Assembly: GCA_030180135.1 (NCBI GenBank)
Contig: CM058229.1
Span: 41,133,522 to 41,197,521 of the forward strand
Reading direction: 5' to 3'
Source: Orychophragmus violaceus
Taxonomy: Eukaryota; Streptophyta; Magnoliopsida; Brassicales; Brassicaceae
DNA: 64,000 bases
In this document: piece after piece, positions 12,201-24,134 of the stretch
Position numbering within the stretch: the stretch's first letter is position 1
Layout of the letters: each line of letters starts with the position of its first letter
Notes under the pieces: generated by a model
Told to the model about the DNA's origin: nothing
The model's database searches: none
The model's input: the letters and a program-made list of their open reading frames with translations, nothing else
Position numbers and translations under genes: made by a program

Positions 12201-13380
12201 TTGTAGATGCCTTTGAGGCTTGGTTTTGTATTAAGTAATTGCTATAATGTACCTGCTTTAAGCAGAGTTGTCTTTCATTTTCTTGTAAGAATTTGAATGT
12301 TTTTCATTTTGATAAAAGACTAGTTTTGTTCTTTTGATCTTAATGAAATATTAATTGTAGCACCCTATTCAAGGAATGGGTTTTATATCTTAAACCATAG
12401 AGTGCCTAAAATGTAACATAAATACCGCAATTGGTTTAATTCTGATGAATTAAACCTGATTTTTCTTGGCATAAATGTTTTGGTCACATAGAGTAAGTCA
12501 GATTCAGAAACCCCATAGTTATGGACTTTTGGGCTCATTTGAATGGATATCTTATGAGACTTGAATTCTGCTTACTAGACCAAAAGACAAAGGGCCCATC
12601 TTAGCCGAGCTAGAGAAAGGCCCAAAGGCTTATTGGAGATTGAACATACTCATGTATGTGGTCCGATGAGCAGTAATGCCAGAGAAAATTTCCTGTACTT
12701 CATTGTCTCTACTGATTACTTCAGTGAGTAAGACTGTGTTCATTTGATGAGACACAAGTCGGAATTCTTTGACATGGTCGAAAGAGTTCCAGAATTAGGT
12801 ATAGAATCTGAGTGACAGAAGTATTAAGACTCTGGATTAGATCACGAGTGAGAATACTTGAGTCATTAATGGTGTGATCATCTGAATGAGTGTGAAGTCG
12901 TTTCACAGCTCAATTCTCCTGAAAACCTTGAGGTATTTCTGTGAGAAAGAATCAGATCTTATTAGAAATGATTAAAGATGAGTCACACGAATCTTCCATG
13001 ATATTCTTTAAGAATAACGCTCTAGAAATATCTAAGTTTACGCTGAAAAAGTTCCACCAATATCAGTTGAAAGACACCACGTAAATGTGGATTGGAATCG
13101 ATCCAAATTCGTCTTTACTGAGTATTTGTAGTTGTGCTACTTCACTGGTTGTCCTAGGGAAACCAAGGCTTGTTACTTTTACGTCCATTCTGTTTTCTAA
13201 GAAGGGAAGTTACTTTCCAAGAAGAACAGTGGGAGTAAAAGTATAACTCGAAGAAATTCGAGAAATACAGGAGGCTGCTCAACCTGTTGAGGGAGAGCAA
13301 CGGATGGATTTACAGATTTCTGTAGAATCGACACCTGTAGAGCCTGAAGTTCGCATATATGAATGAATCAGTCACTAATC
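12201..13380 (+). pseudogene. Copia integrase remnant
   Basis: Around 12640-12730 one frame reads IEHTHVCGPMSSNAREN and FIVSTDYFSE, the start of the Copia integrase core including its first catalytic Asp region. After a stop, LMRHKSEFFDM continues at about 12745-12775, matching the next conserved block. Frameshifts, stops and missing segments follow. The piece 12201-12600 between protease and integrase core is not recognisable. No functional integrase can be made. Confidence 0.75.
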
Positions 13381-13639
13381 CGAGAGTGATTTCTCGTCAT
13401 TAGTTGAACCTGATGATCATTGAAAGTTTGCATGATCTGATGATCATTGAAAGCGACGAATCTGCGAAATTCAAAGAAGCGAAAGTGAGCCCGGACTCCG
13501 AAAAATTACATTTTATGTAAGTTGGCTTCATCGATCCATTCATGGATGGAAGCAAACAAATCGGAGTTGGAATCTTCGTTCTGTTGAAGTAGTCAAGGTT
13601 TTGACTTGAACAGGAACGAAATGGAACTGTGCGTTTACT

Positions 13640-14130
13640 AATAGATAAGTGGGAGCGATGTTGCATTTCTCATATTGTATGTCGATGACATACTGATTCT
13701 CGGAAATAACGTCCCAATGCTGCAGTCGGTAAAGGACTGGCTTGGGAGTTGTTTTTATGATTGACATGGGTAAAGCCACATATGTTCTTGGATTTTGGAT
13801 CTAAAGATAAAGATCCAAAAAAGCTGGTAGGACAAAGTCAGGATTCTTAAATTGACAAAGTCCTACACGTTTTCAGCAATCCAAGAAGGGTTTTATGCCA
13901 ATGTCACATGGCATTACGTTAAGCAAGAAACAGTGTCCTACGATATCTGCTGAGCTTGAATGCATGGATGAGATTCCATATGCGTCGGCAATTGGATCTA
14001 TCATGTATGCCATGACACGTACTTGTTTTAATATTGCTTTAATGTTAAGCAAGACAAGTAAAGACCAGTCAAATCCAGCAAAGAATCACTGGATAGACGT
14101 AATGAATATCCTCAAGTATTTGGAAAATAC
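13640..14130 (+). pseudogene. Copia reverse transcriptase remnant
   Basis: At about 13672-13700 the frame reads LYVDDILILG, the Y-V-D-D catalytic motif of Copia reverse transcriptase. After frame changes, 13895-14134 encodes PMSHGITLSKKQCP and IPYASAIGSIMYAMTRT, the standard downstream blocks. Most of the fingers and palm upstream of the YVDD motif are absent, so this is an internal deletion derivative. The open frame 13895-14134 is a fragment, not a separate gene. Confidence 0.85.
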
Positions 14131-14480
14131 TTAGGATAAGTTCTTGATTTACGGAGAAAGTGAGGTGCTACAAGTCGGTAGAGTCTGAAAGGCAAGTTAC
14201 CAACAGACAAAGATTATTTCCGGTCACAGTCCGGTTATATCTTGTGTCTGTCTGGCGGTGCAAGGCACTGTTGCTGACTCCATGACTTAAGCTGAACATT
14301 TCGCAGCTTGGGTAGCGGCGAAAGAGGTTGTTTGGATAGAAAAGTTCATCACTGAACTTGATGTGGCTAGCTGCACATCTGATATCCAAACACATTGAGG
14401 GTAGGTATAACCTATTCCGTGAGATAAATGACAGAGGTGTTAAGTAGATAAGCAAGTTTCATCGAATGAGAACGTTGCTG
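14131..14480 (+). pseudogene. Copia RNase H remnant
   Basis: Around 14260-14380 a frame reads VADSMT, a stop, then AEHFAAWVAAKEVVWIEKFI, which is the Copia RNase H region (usually with TEAEY in place of the stop and EH). The frame breaks on both sides. It is followed by N-V-A-D-L-L-T-K (about 14470-14495), the usual end of Copia pol. Confidence 0.8.
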
Positions 14481-14495
14481 ATCTATTAACGAAGC

Positions 14496-15385
14496 CACTC
14501 CTTATGCCTAAGCACGAGTCGCGGACTGTAGCTGTAGGATGAGTGAAATCAAGATGTAGTCTTAATTTCAGTGGGAGTTTGTAAAGGGCTTTACTTAGTT
14601 GTTTTGAAAGGTTCATGTAAACATAATATTTTATGTTTATGAAATCTATGATTTCTGGATTATTTTAACTGTGATATAAATAATCGTTCCAAAATGATTC
14701 ATGTCATTATATATGGGCCATCGAAGTACATGAGTAAGACTTGATCCTGAAACCCCATATTTAACGAAATGACATAAATCATAGTGTCCATAGTCGAAGG
14801 TTGTTGAAATTGGAACACCAACAACCACTTGAGACTAGATTGTGTTGAGACTTATGACCAAGTTTCGAGGGGTCATAGATGCGCGGCATCAAAGTCGACA
14901 CATAGGTATATGTAGAGGAGCATATGACCGGACATGGCCCGCTGATGAGAACTCTACAAGATATTAATATCTGTGTCATAAGAGGTTCTCATATACGACT
15001 ATAGAGTATAGTCCTTAGACCTGAGTTCGCATGCATGTGGCTGCACATGGATTGATGCACTTTGATCATTGTCTAACGCTGTTTCGTAACTGGGAGCTAT
15101 AAGGACCTTGGTTGGGTGTATTATGAAGCGTGTAGTTCATAGTGATGGAACAAGATGGGATTTGTCCCTGCCGTTTAACGGAGGTAATATCTCTAGGCCA
15201 ATCGGAGACTTGATAGCTGGTAAGAGAGTGGCCACTCCCAAACGGACTTGCCCAAGTCGTTTGCATTGTCAGTATCAAATCTGGTCCGATGAACATGGTC
15301 TGGCTATATAAGGATGACACGCATCTTGCCTTATGCCAGATCGAGATATTGAGACAAAAAGACTAGGGAATGTAGGATTCCAGTA
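14496..15385 (+). other. Copia 3' noncoding region
   Basis: About 890 bp lies between the end of RNase H and the polypurine tract. No coding motif was seen on either strand. An internal AGTGGGAGT at 14571-14579 resembles a polypurine tract, as if the original 3' end of pol were followed by extra sequence. Confidence 0.6.
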
Positions 15386-15397
15386 CAAGTGGGAGAT
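15386..15397 (+). other. Copia polypurine tract
   Basis: AAGTGGGAGAT directly precedes the 3' LTR start at 15398. It is the usual primer position for plus-strand DNA synthesis. Confidence 0.85.
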
Positions 15398-16061
15398 TGT
15401 TGGGAATGTCCTGAAATCTACTGTACTATCTCTAGAAAGTATGATAAATGTCGAGATCAGACATAAGTCATAAATACTGGGTGATCATGATGGCTTGCTA
15501 GAGTCCGCTCTTGATCTATAAGTTTAGGACTTATTACCAGTATTGTATGATCCCAAAGGGTCACACACCATAGCTAACGGGAAAGTTAAGATGGAATTAA
15601 TACGGTAAGATGCTAAGGCATTTACTGTATTTGTACAGAGAGTTGGGCAGACAACAAATGGGCTTTTGTCTGATTTGTGTCTTGGGCCCAAAAGACTAAT
15701 GAGCCATTAGTTTAATTAATTAATTAAACTTGGGCCCATTAGTGAAATAAGATTGCAACAAGGGTTGAAAAACCCTAGCATTCTTTTTGATTGGGTTTTG
15801 GAGCTTGTGGCCGCGTCTCTCTCTCTGTCTTGATTCCATCCGGTCTAGCAGCCATCCCCTGCTTGTAAGAGTGTGGATACCAAAGGAGGAACATGTACTC
15901 ATCTGTTCTAATCTGATCTTGTCATTACCACCAATCATTCCGCTGCAAAGGTAAAGATCAGGTTTGTTTTATGATTCGATTACAAGAACCTAGATCTGTT
16001 TAAGATTATGTGCTAGGTTGCAATCTGAGAATTGAACCATGGAAAAACGCATAATCCTTCA
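15398..16061 (+). repeat. Copia 3' LTR
   Basis: 664 bp, same length as the 5' LTR and offset from it by exactly 6687 bp with no net indel. It is followed at once by the duplicated target AATAT (16062-16066). Confidence 0.95.
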
Positions 16062-16202
16062 AATATGTCTTTAGGATTGAATGTAGTAAAAGAATTTATA
16101 CGAAGAACAAGTCAAATGAATACAAAAGGAGATCGAATATTTTTAGTCGAAGTGTTTTGTATAGTAGTTTCAGATTCCCTTTCTTGATTGATCTCTTCTT
16201 AC

Positions 16203-16746
16203 TGGTACAAAAATCCGCACCCGGATTTGAGCCGATAAGGCCAATGGCCTTATCTCTTAACAAGTCGGCATTAAGGACATCACTCCAGCCCAAATCGAAT
16301 CCCATATTATCTCTGCCTCAACTGGAAAATGACCGCATATTGAAGAGACGTGCCCGATATTTAAGTGAACCTCCAAGCTGATTTAGTCAAAGCGGATCAC
16401 TCCAATATCAGCTCAACAGTCCGGGGATCACAATGATTGTTCCAACAAGAGTATTACGAGACATACAAGATGGATAGATCATCTAAGAGGCTATAAAAAG
16501 AGTCCGATGGCTTTAATTCAAGGATATTCTTTTTTTTTCATTTATTTTACGTAAAGCTCTACGAGCACACTGTAAACTCTCTCTTGAGACCCTTTTTGTA
16601 ATATTATTCCATCAATACAAGATAATTACGAAACCTATATTTGTTTTAGATAGTTCTTTGAAGCATCATGTGATCTTACAGGTTCTAGCCTTCGACGATT
16701 CCCCATTCTAAATTATAAATCTCTACTGTGGATTTCTGGATCCACA
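16203..16746 (+). repeat. Gypsy 5' LTR
   Basis: Begins TGGTAC and ends GGATCCACA. It shares with the 3' LTR the blocks CTTATCTCTTAACA, AGAGGCTATAAAA (a likely TATA box region), CATCAATACAAGATAA and CATCATGTGATCTT. About 100 bp around 16350-16470 has no counterpart in the 3' LTR. Confidence 0.85.
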
Positions 16747-16768
16747 TTTTGGCACCGTCTGTGGGGAC
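16747..16768 (+). other. Gypsy primer-binding site region
   Basis: TTTTGGCACCGTCTGTGGGG directly follows the 5' LTR. It resembles the TGGCGCCGTCTGTGGGAA-type sites of plant Tat-lineage elements. Confidence 0.8.
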
Positions 16769-17830
16769 GATCATAGTATCCTATATAAAAAGTTACGATA
16801 AAAAATATCGAAAACGAAATGGGTGCTGAACAAACATAACTTGTGAAATCTGGCTCGAAACAACCACTCTCAGTTGATCCCGAGCAATTAACCCCATAGT
16901 TTAAAGCTCCTACGGGAACTGTCTTAACATGCTCTGGAAAAGCGACTCAGCCCCCACGCGTTGTTGCCGATCCAGGTGTGCCGCAGTCTAACACCACGAC
17001 CGGACCCAATGGGAATAACTATACTTCAGATCGGAAAAACCCTCTGGTCTGCATAAGATCCGACAAAAATATGACTGGACAGGGCCAGACCTTGACCAGA
17101 ATTGACCCTAGGCCTATCTGTCCACAAGTGACGGGACCTAAGAATTCTAGCTTAACGACCTGGCCGAGATACATAGCATGCTCTCAATGTTGGTTGATTT
17201 CCAAAACCACAAATCAACAACTCGAGCTCTAATAGCTCTGCTAGATCTGCAAGAACGAGATCTCTCAAACAGATTAACTGAGATCTCCCAATCATGGATC
17301 CCTAGAGGGTCAAGGCTTCTCCCACATGGAGGAAGTCCACCTTCATGAACATGTCTGAAATTCTCTAAGGTATACGTCAGCCCTGACACCTCACGACATT
17401 TTACCACCCCAGTACGAACCGGAGGGTATCGAACGCTTCCCACTTTCGTGAGCTCGCCATCGTTAACTACGAACTTGACGAATTCTAATGTTACATGAGA
17501 AACATATCATCCAATTACACGTCTACCCTCTCCACCTATTGTGCCTTCGGGATTTGAATCACCTAAATACATGTGACATAGGGTGTGCGACATCGCTTAC
17601 ACGTCGAGCCAACCTCAAAAATGTCCCCCCTCCCCTTAAGACCATCTCTGAACCCAATTCGACTTTAAATTTCCCCAAGTGGGAAATAGTCAAACAAATT
17701 GTCAACCAAACGGGCAGATCTATTACCTTGCTGACCAACAAGGTGTGATCGACCGCGAGTCTTTTCAAAGATACGTGATCACACGAATGCTGAGCTACAA
17801 CATCTGAACAATCAAGTTCACCCGGCTATA
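16769..17830 (+). other. Gypsy leader and N-terminal gag region, decayed
   Basis: No continuous frame survives in this 1-kb stretch. Short proline- and serine-rich runs are compatible with the variable N-terminal part of a Tat-type Gag, but I cannot support a defined coding region. Nothing else was seen. Confidence 0.5.
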
Positions 17831-18860
17831 AGTTTAGCTCCTCATATCGACATGGTAATCGAGGAAACTCGACAAACTCCCTTCATAGACATGATTACTA
17901 GTACCTGCATCCTAGATGCGTATAAAATCATATTTCCATAATACTATGGAAAAGGTGATCCTTGATCTCAGATCAAAGTGCTTAGACTAGCAATACTTCA
18001 CGTACATCTGAACGATTACAATAAAGCGGTAGGCTATTTCCATTTATTTTCTGAAAATTTGGCCAGACTTGACTTAGAATGGTTCATAGTCTTGGAAGGA
18101 AATTACATAGATAACTTCAACCAGCTCGCTTTAGCATTCTTGAGGCACTACTATGTGTACATACATGAACAAGCCTCAGAGTCAGATCTTTGGGAAATAT
18201 CTCAAGGTCGAGATGAGTCCTTTCAAAGCTTAATAGATAGGTTCAAGGAGATCAAATCCAAAATCACAAACCAGAACGAGTTCGTAGCTCTCAGAGCGCT
18301 CAATCATGGACTCTGGTACACTTTTTAATTTTGGGAGGAGCTCGCACTCAGATCTGTAGTCTCTCTTGATAACGTGCTCCATCGAGCATCAACTTTCACC
18401 CTTCATGAGGAGATTAAAACCATCGCAGATAGTCACAGAAAATCCGCGGCACACATGAAACACTCGAACATGAATTCGAAAAATGATTCAAAGGGATAAA
18501 GGTCAAGGTCAACATTGTTTCTCCATCGAAGATTCGACCAACTCCAAATACACGCTTTGATAAGAGGAAACTCTGCAAGTATAATAACAAGAATGGACAC
18601 TCCTCCGAGGAATGTTGAAGCAAAGCTCGGCTCACAGCTGAAAAAGCTAAAACCAAAACTTCAGGAGAGAAGACTCTTGAAGAAGACAAGTTCCCACCCA
18701 AGCCCAATAAAAGAAAGGATACCTCCAGTAAGAGAAGCAGAAATACAGAGGAGGAGAACCCCATGTCTCCACCGCTAGGTTCACGAAAAGGATAAAAAGT
18801 ATCAAGCTCATATTTCAAAACCTCACTCTTTGTGGTGGTACCACCAAGTATGTGGCATAC
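17831..18860 (+). pseudogene. Gypsy Gag remnant
   Basis: The longest open part (17978-18328) reads as the retrotransposon gag domain, with AVGYFHLFSENL, LEWFIVLEGNYIDNF and FQSLIDRFKEIKSK, the blocks typical of Tat-type Gag. After a stop the frame continues as a degraded C-terminal part. Near 18565-18620 another frame reads LCKYNNKNGHSSEEC, a relic of the zinc-knuckle-like region. Stops and frameshifts make it non-functional. Confidence 0.8.
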
Positions 18861-18947
18861 CCCCTCTTGCACCTTTAAAGTGCACATGAACGAGCCCCAG
18901 CTATCACTTCTGAGGGGGAGGGGGAATGGCTATGCCGACATCAAAAA

Positions 18948-20402
18948 GGGCTTATGGGTTGGGGTTTAGGGTTAGGGTTTAGGTTTTAGGGATGTCTGGT
19001 AAGGGTTTAGGTTTTATGATGTATCGTACCTGTTATATAGATTATTGTTGCTAGGTGCCCGTAACATTGGTTTACAGATATCTGTGTTATTTAGTTTTTT
19101 AACTAGGTACGCGTAATCCAGGTTTACAAATATATGTATTATCTAGTGTTCATAGATATCTTTGTTATAGTGTTTAGTGTTTAGGCAATAGGGGTTTAGT
19201 GTTTAGGGTTTAGGGTTTAATGTTTAAGGGTTAAGGGTTTAGTGTTTTGGTGATTTGTGTTTAGGGTTTCAAGTTTGGGGGTATCTGTGTTATCTAGTAT
19301 ATGATTGTTATGTTGATTTGTGTTTAGGGATTGTGGGTTTGGGGTTTTGGGTTTAGGGTTTAGGGTTTAGGGTTTAGTGTTTTGTGTTTAGGGCTTATGG
19401 GTTGGGGGTTTGGGTTTAGTGGTTAGGGTTTAGGGTTTAGGATTACATTTTGTAACTAAGTATGCGTAAAATAGGTTTACAGATATCTGTGTTATTTAGT
19501 ATTCCTAAATATCTTTGTTATGGTGTTTAGTGTTTAGGCGATAGGGGTTTAGGGTTATGGTTTAAGGTTTAGGGTTTAGTGTTTAAGGGTTTAAGGTTTA
19601 GGGTTTAGGGTTCAGGTTTAGGGTTTAGGGCTACTAAGTGTTTTGGTTTTTTATGCATTGTACCCGTTATATAGGTTATTGTTGATAGGTACCCGTAACA
19701 TTGGTTTAAAGATATCTATGTTATCTAGAATATGTTTGTTATGGTGATTTGTGTTTAGGGCTTATGTTGGGGTTTTCGGTTTAGGGTTTACTGTTTAGGG
19801 TCTAGGGTTTAGGGTTTAGTGTTTTGTGTTAAGGGCTTAAGGGTTTCGGTTTTAGGTTTGTGTATAGGGTCTAGGGTTTGGGGTTTAGGGTTTAGGGTTT
19901 AGGGTTTAAGGTTAAACATAACCTAGTGTTTAGGCGATAGGGGTTTAGGGTTTAGGGTTTGGAAATGTCTGCTAAGTGTTTAGGTTTTTTGATGCATTGT
20001 ACATGTTATTTAGGGTTTAGGGTTTAGGGCTGCTAAGTGTTTTGGTTTTTTGATGCATCGTACCCGTTGTATAGGTTATTGTTGCTAGGTACCCGTAACA
20101 TTGGTTTACAGATATCAGTGTTATCAAGTATATGTTTGTTATGGTGATTTGGGTTTAGGGCTTATGGGTTTAGGGTTTAGGGTTTAGGGTTTAGGGTTTA
20201 GAAATGTCTGCTAAGTGTTTAGGTTTTTTTATGCATCGTACCCGTTATATAGGTTATTGTTGATAGGTACCCGTAACATTGGTATAAAGATATCTGTGTT
20301 ATCTAGTATATGTTTGTTATGGTGATTTGTGTTTAGGGCTTATGGGTTGGGGTTTAGGGTTTAGGGTTTAGGGTTTATGGTTTAGTGTTTTGTGTTAAGG
20401 GA
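18948..20402 (+). repeat. Telomere-like composite satellite inside gypsy element
   Basis: About 1.45 kb of degenerate TTTAGGG-type tracts alternates with a roughly 105-bp non-telomeric module. The module contains ATGCATCGTACCCGTTATAT, then GGTTATTGTTG, GTACCCGTAACATTGGTTTA and ATATGTTTGTTATGGTGATT. At least four recognisable modules begin near 19017, 19655, 20055 and 20230, with two partial ones near 19090 and 19460. The left junction enters at AGGGCTTATGGGTTGGGG and the right one leaves at TTTTGTGTTAAGGG, where the protease frame of the gypsy element begins. This is an interstitial telomere-like array, not a functional telomere. Confidence 0.9.
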
Positions 20403-20860
20403 AAATGCTAAGCCTGGACAAACCGCATGACGGGGATATTGTAATAGAGCTCAACATATCTGGATTCGAGATATCTGGAGTCATGATCGATACTGGCAGC
20501 TCGGTAGACGTGATGTTTTACACTGCCTTTAGAAAAATGGGTTTTACATAATCCGATCTAAAAGGCGAGAATGCAGCTCTCACATGCTTTACTGCTGAAA
20601 CAACATATTCATTAGGCAAAATCCGACCACCGGTCGATGCCGCCGGAATACTAAAGCAAATAGACTTCACACTAATGAGCATGCAACCTCCCTATAATTC
20701 AATTATGGGCATGCCATGGATCTAAACCATTAAAGCAGTTCCATCCACATACCATCAGCGCATCAAATTTCTTGGCCCTAAAGGAATCAAAATGATCTTT
20801 GGAAACCAAAAGACCGCCTGATTTTGCGAACTAAATGGATATCGGAAGATAGAACATTAC
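20403..20860 (+). pseudogene. Gypsy protease remnant
   Basis: The frame reads HDGDIVIELNISGFEI, then VMIDTGSSVDVMFYTAF, the retropepsin active site (Asp-Thr-Gly-Ser-Ser) of Tat-type elements. It continues with NSIMGMPWI, where the family has a conserved I-M-G-x-P-W-I block, ending in a stop. A few stops interrupt the frame. The catalytic triad residues themselves are preserved. Confidence 0.85.
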
Positions 20861-20979
20861 GAATTATAGAAATTACAGAAAAACAATGAGCTCTCATAAC
20901 GAGAGGTTAAACACAACAAAGACCCAACAATTTGCGGGCCTAAAAAAATCTCGTCGTACAAGTCTGCATCGATGATATA

Positions 20980-21960
20980 AACTCTGAGAGGTGCGTCAGT
21001 ATCAGAGCAGACCTAACAAAACCAATCAAGGAAGAGCTTATATCCTTCCTCAGAGCCAACGTGGACAGCTTTGTGTGGTCCACCGCAGATATGAAAGTAA
21101 TCAGCTTGGAAGTTATCTCTCACAACCTAAAAGTTGATCCTACTTATAGGCCCATCAAACGAATATGACGTAAACTCGTCCCAATCGAGCTAAAGCAGTT
21201 AATGATGAAATTGACCGACTACTCAGAGTATGTCAGATCATGTAAGTCAAATAACTTGATTGGCTTGCTAAACCGGTAGTTGTCAAAAGAAAAACGGGAA
21301 GTGGAGAGTCTGCACTGATTTCACCGATCTCAAGAAAGCTTATCTTAAGGATAGCTTTATACTTCATCACATAGCTCGTATAGTATAAGCTAAAGCTACC
21401 CAGCAGTTCATATCTTTCATGGACGCTTTCTCTGGGTATAATCAAATCCTGATGGCCCCAAATGATCAAGAAAAAATAGCTTTTATCACATACCAAGGCA
21501 TCTATTACTACAAGGTAATGCCCTTCGGACTAAAGAATGCAAGTGCGACCTACCATCACCAAGTAAAAAATGTTTGCAGACCAGCTTGGAAAAACCATGG
21601 AAGTCTATATTGATTACATGCTGGTCAATTCCTCTCGAGAGTGCGGCAATGTAGTTTAGATAAAAGATTGCTTCTCGATCTTAAATCAATATGGTATGAA
21701 ACTGAGCCCTACTAAATTCTCATTCGGAGTGTTTTTTGGCGAATTCCTTGGTAACATCGTGACTGAAGGAGGAATCTAAACCAATCTTAAGGAAATCGCA
21801 TCCTTCATATAAATGTCGTGTCTTAAGACCACTCATGAAGTGCAGCGACTGGCTGGGAGAATAGTAGTTCTCAACTGCTTTACCTCCTGATCTACATATA
21901 AATTTCTCCCGTTCTATCATCTCCTCAAAGGGAACAAAAAGTTCATGTGGGAGGAAAGTG
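20980..21960 (+). pseudogene. Gypsy reverse transcriptase remnant
   Basis: Segments of several frames read DLTKPIKEELISFLRANVD (linker), FMDAFSGYNQILMAPNDQEK (first catalytic Asp block), ITYQGIYYYKVMPFGLKNA and then TMEVYIDYMLV in a shifted frame, where the family has Y-I-D-D-M-L-V. The second Asp of the YIDD motif therefore appears to be replaced by Tyr, although frame drift makes single residues uncertain. Further stops follow. Dead copy. Confidence 0.85.
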
Positions 21961-22621
21961 CATAGAGACATTAAAAAAACTCAAAGCCTATTTGAGTGAA
22001 CCTCATATCCTAGCCAAACCAGTGTAAGGAGAAACGCTCTGCCTCTACATCACAATGTCATCTGCTGCAGTTAGTGGGGTACTAGTTCGCGAAGATAAAA
22101 ACAAGCAACGACCAATATTCTATGTAAGAAAAATGCTAATAGATGCAAATAGATGTAAAGACTCAGTATATGGAAATGAAAACTAGCTCTAGCTCTGATC
22201 ATGTCGGCTCGGCTCGTAAGCACTGTCCTTGCTTTCAGTCACACGCGATCGTGGTAATGACCTCACAACCTGTTCGAACCATACTACAGTCCAAGCCAAT
22301 CAAGCCAACCAGCTAAATGGGCCATCAAGCTCAGCGAGTACGATATAGATATCCACTATCGATCCTACGGGAAAGCTAAAGTTTTTGCTGACTTCATCAT
22401 CGAGCAATGCCGCGGTCCACAGAAAAAACCATTCCTGGAAAAAGTGGACACTCCATGTCAATGGAGCATCCTCTATGGGAGAGGTGCTAGAGAAGTCCTT
22501 CATACCGACTTCGTAGAATCTAACAAAAAAGTAGAGTATGAAGCTCTTATTGCTGGTCTCTAGCTCGCGCTTGGGATTAGAGCTTGAGAACTATCAGCTT
22601 TCAATGATTTCCAGCTCGTTA
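21961..22621 (+). pseudogene. Gypsy RNase H remnant (interrupted by solo LTR)
   Basis: Near 22045-22130 the frame reads SSAAVSGVLVREDKNKQRPI, the RT-connection block, and near 22520-22560 it reads KVEYEALIAGL, the RNase H block that usually reads NEAEYEAL. After removal of the solo LTR at 22627-23810 the frame resumes at 23816 as QYHDDTKLRM, matching the family's next block. This confirms where the LTR went in. Integrase was not found downstream; 23870-24134 shows no coding motif. Confidence 0.8.
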
Positions 22622-22626
22622 CTAGC

Positions 22627-23810
22627 TGATATACCATGGATTTTAGGGTTTTTAACCATGGTATATGTGTTATTGATCGAGTCTTTTACTATGTTTTAGA
22701 GTCTTTTCAGGTGTTTATTAGGTACAAGCACATTTGGAGCATAATTGGTGATTATGGCACTTTCTAGAGCTAATTAGAGTATTTGGCCGAGAGATAGACT
22801 TCACTGTCAATATTTCAGAGCCGCAACGATCGTCACACATTATGCATCGATCGTTGCACATGCGAGATGGGCCAAACGACGGTTTAATGAAGAATAATGA
22901 AATTGCAGTTTCGCCCAGAAGTTCCTAATATTTGCAAAGTGACCCAATTCGTGTTTTAGATTATAAATAGAGTTTTTAAGCCATTGTTTAGGCTACGCTT
23001 TTAAAAGCTTTTCTTACGTTAAGTTTTACTCAGAGAGAGTTGAGGGGCTGATCCTGATCTCGAAAGAGACTTGATTTTGAACCCCAGTTCTTATCTGATT
23101 ATATGATATTTGGTTTTCTACTTATGATATTTTCTGTCTCGATGAATATGTATGAGTAGATCTCCTGTTAGGTTGAAGGATTCTCATTAGGGATTTCATG
23201 GAACTATAGCCTAATTAATCTGTAGAGAATCATATCTGCTAGTTCTTTATCTAAGTTGTTCTTAATGCTTAATCTGAAGTAGCTAATCAGAATTATGTTG
23301 TTAGGTTGATTAATGCATCGGAAGTTGGTTAATTTAACTAGAAAGAGCCTAGATAAGCAATTAAACTTCTCGCAAACGGAAGTTTGGTTTAGGATAATTG
23401 TGAACATATCAAACTTGGAATTAAAGCTGGTTTAATCTGTTAGTTCTCGCAAACGAAAGTTTGGTTTGCTGCACTTAGACTTAGAGAATTATCGCAAAGG
23501 AATTTGGTTAATTCTATATCCGTGTTTGAGTTCTAGAACAGTTATTGATTAGATCTATAGATTGATTTCTTGCGTTCCTGATTTCCTGAGAACTTCTGAA
23601 ACCTAACGCTTCGCCTTCTTGCTTACAAACTCACTTTATTTACTTGCTATTTCGTTTACTGTTTTCACACCTGCTTCGCTTAATTAAATCTGAACTACTA
23701 ATAATCTATTGTGTGACTGAGAGTCCTTGTGGGATTCGATACCTTATATACTACGATTGCATTAACTGTGCACTTGCAGTAGAATAGGGATAAAACTTAC
23801 ACACCTATCA
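22627..23810 (+). mobile_element. Athila-type solo LTR
   Basis: The 1184-bp unit starts TGATATACCATGG and ends ACACCTATCA, and is flanked by CTAGC on both sides (22622-22626 and 23811-23815). There is no internal region, so it is a solo LTR formed by recombination between two LTRs. Internal landmarks such as CTCGCAAACG, GAACTGTGCACTTGCAGT-like sequence near the end and a paired CGATCG module at 22823-22857 tie it to the Athila-type LTRs at 42937, 52243 and 59307. It lies in the RNase H region of the gypsy element. Confidence 0.93.
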
Positions 23811-24134
23811 CTAGCCAGTACCACGACGATACGAAGCTAAGGATGACAGAAGGGACGCCTACATAAAACTTTAGATGTCGTAGAGATCTCTCGCCTCCCG
23901 CGGACTCAGCTGTTGGATGCATAATTTTTTGAATCAAAATCCTGGAAGTTCCGTAGATCGCACGGATCTTTCGGTTCAAAAAATCTCGACCATCGGATGA
24001 TAAATCAAACAATGATTTCGAATCTTGGTATCCGTGATGTGACGCCACCATATTAGACCTGTCGGAAGGAATATTCACATAATCTCGCCAATTAATTATT
24101 ATAAATAAATAGTTAATGGGCTAGAGGTAATTGT

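Larger units (their letters stand above)
8711..16061 (+). mobile_element. Young Ty1/Copia LTR retrotransposon with dead pol
   Basis: The element is 7351 bp: two 664-bp LTRs (8711-9374 and 15398-16061), a tRNA-Met type primer-binding site, a 1.8-kb leader, an intact-looking gag, and broken protease, integrase, reverse transcriptase and RNase H remnants in the Copia order. It is flanked by the 5-bp target-site duplication AATAT (8706-8710 and 16062-16066). By eye I count four substitutions and no indel between the LTRs. With a neutral rate near 7e-9 per site per year (an assumption) that implies under half a million years. It inserted into the LTR of element X. Confidence 0.95.

Noticed and set aside
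15108..15311. Frames in the Copia 3' noncoding region as genes
   Set aside because: Overlapping frames on both strands, no motif, and location between RNase H and the polypurine tract.
18948..20402. Functional telomere or chromosome end
   Set aside because: TTTAGGG tracts are degenerate, broken by a 105-bp module, and lie within a retrotransposon with sequence continuing on both sides.
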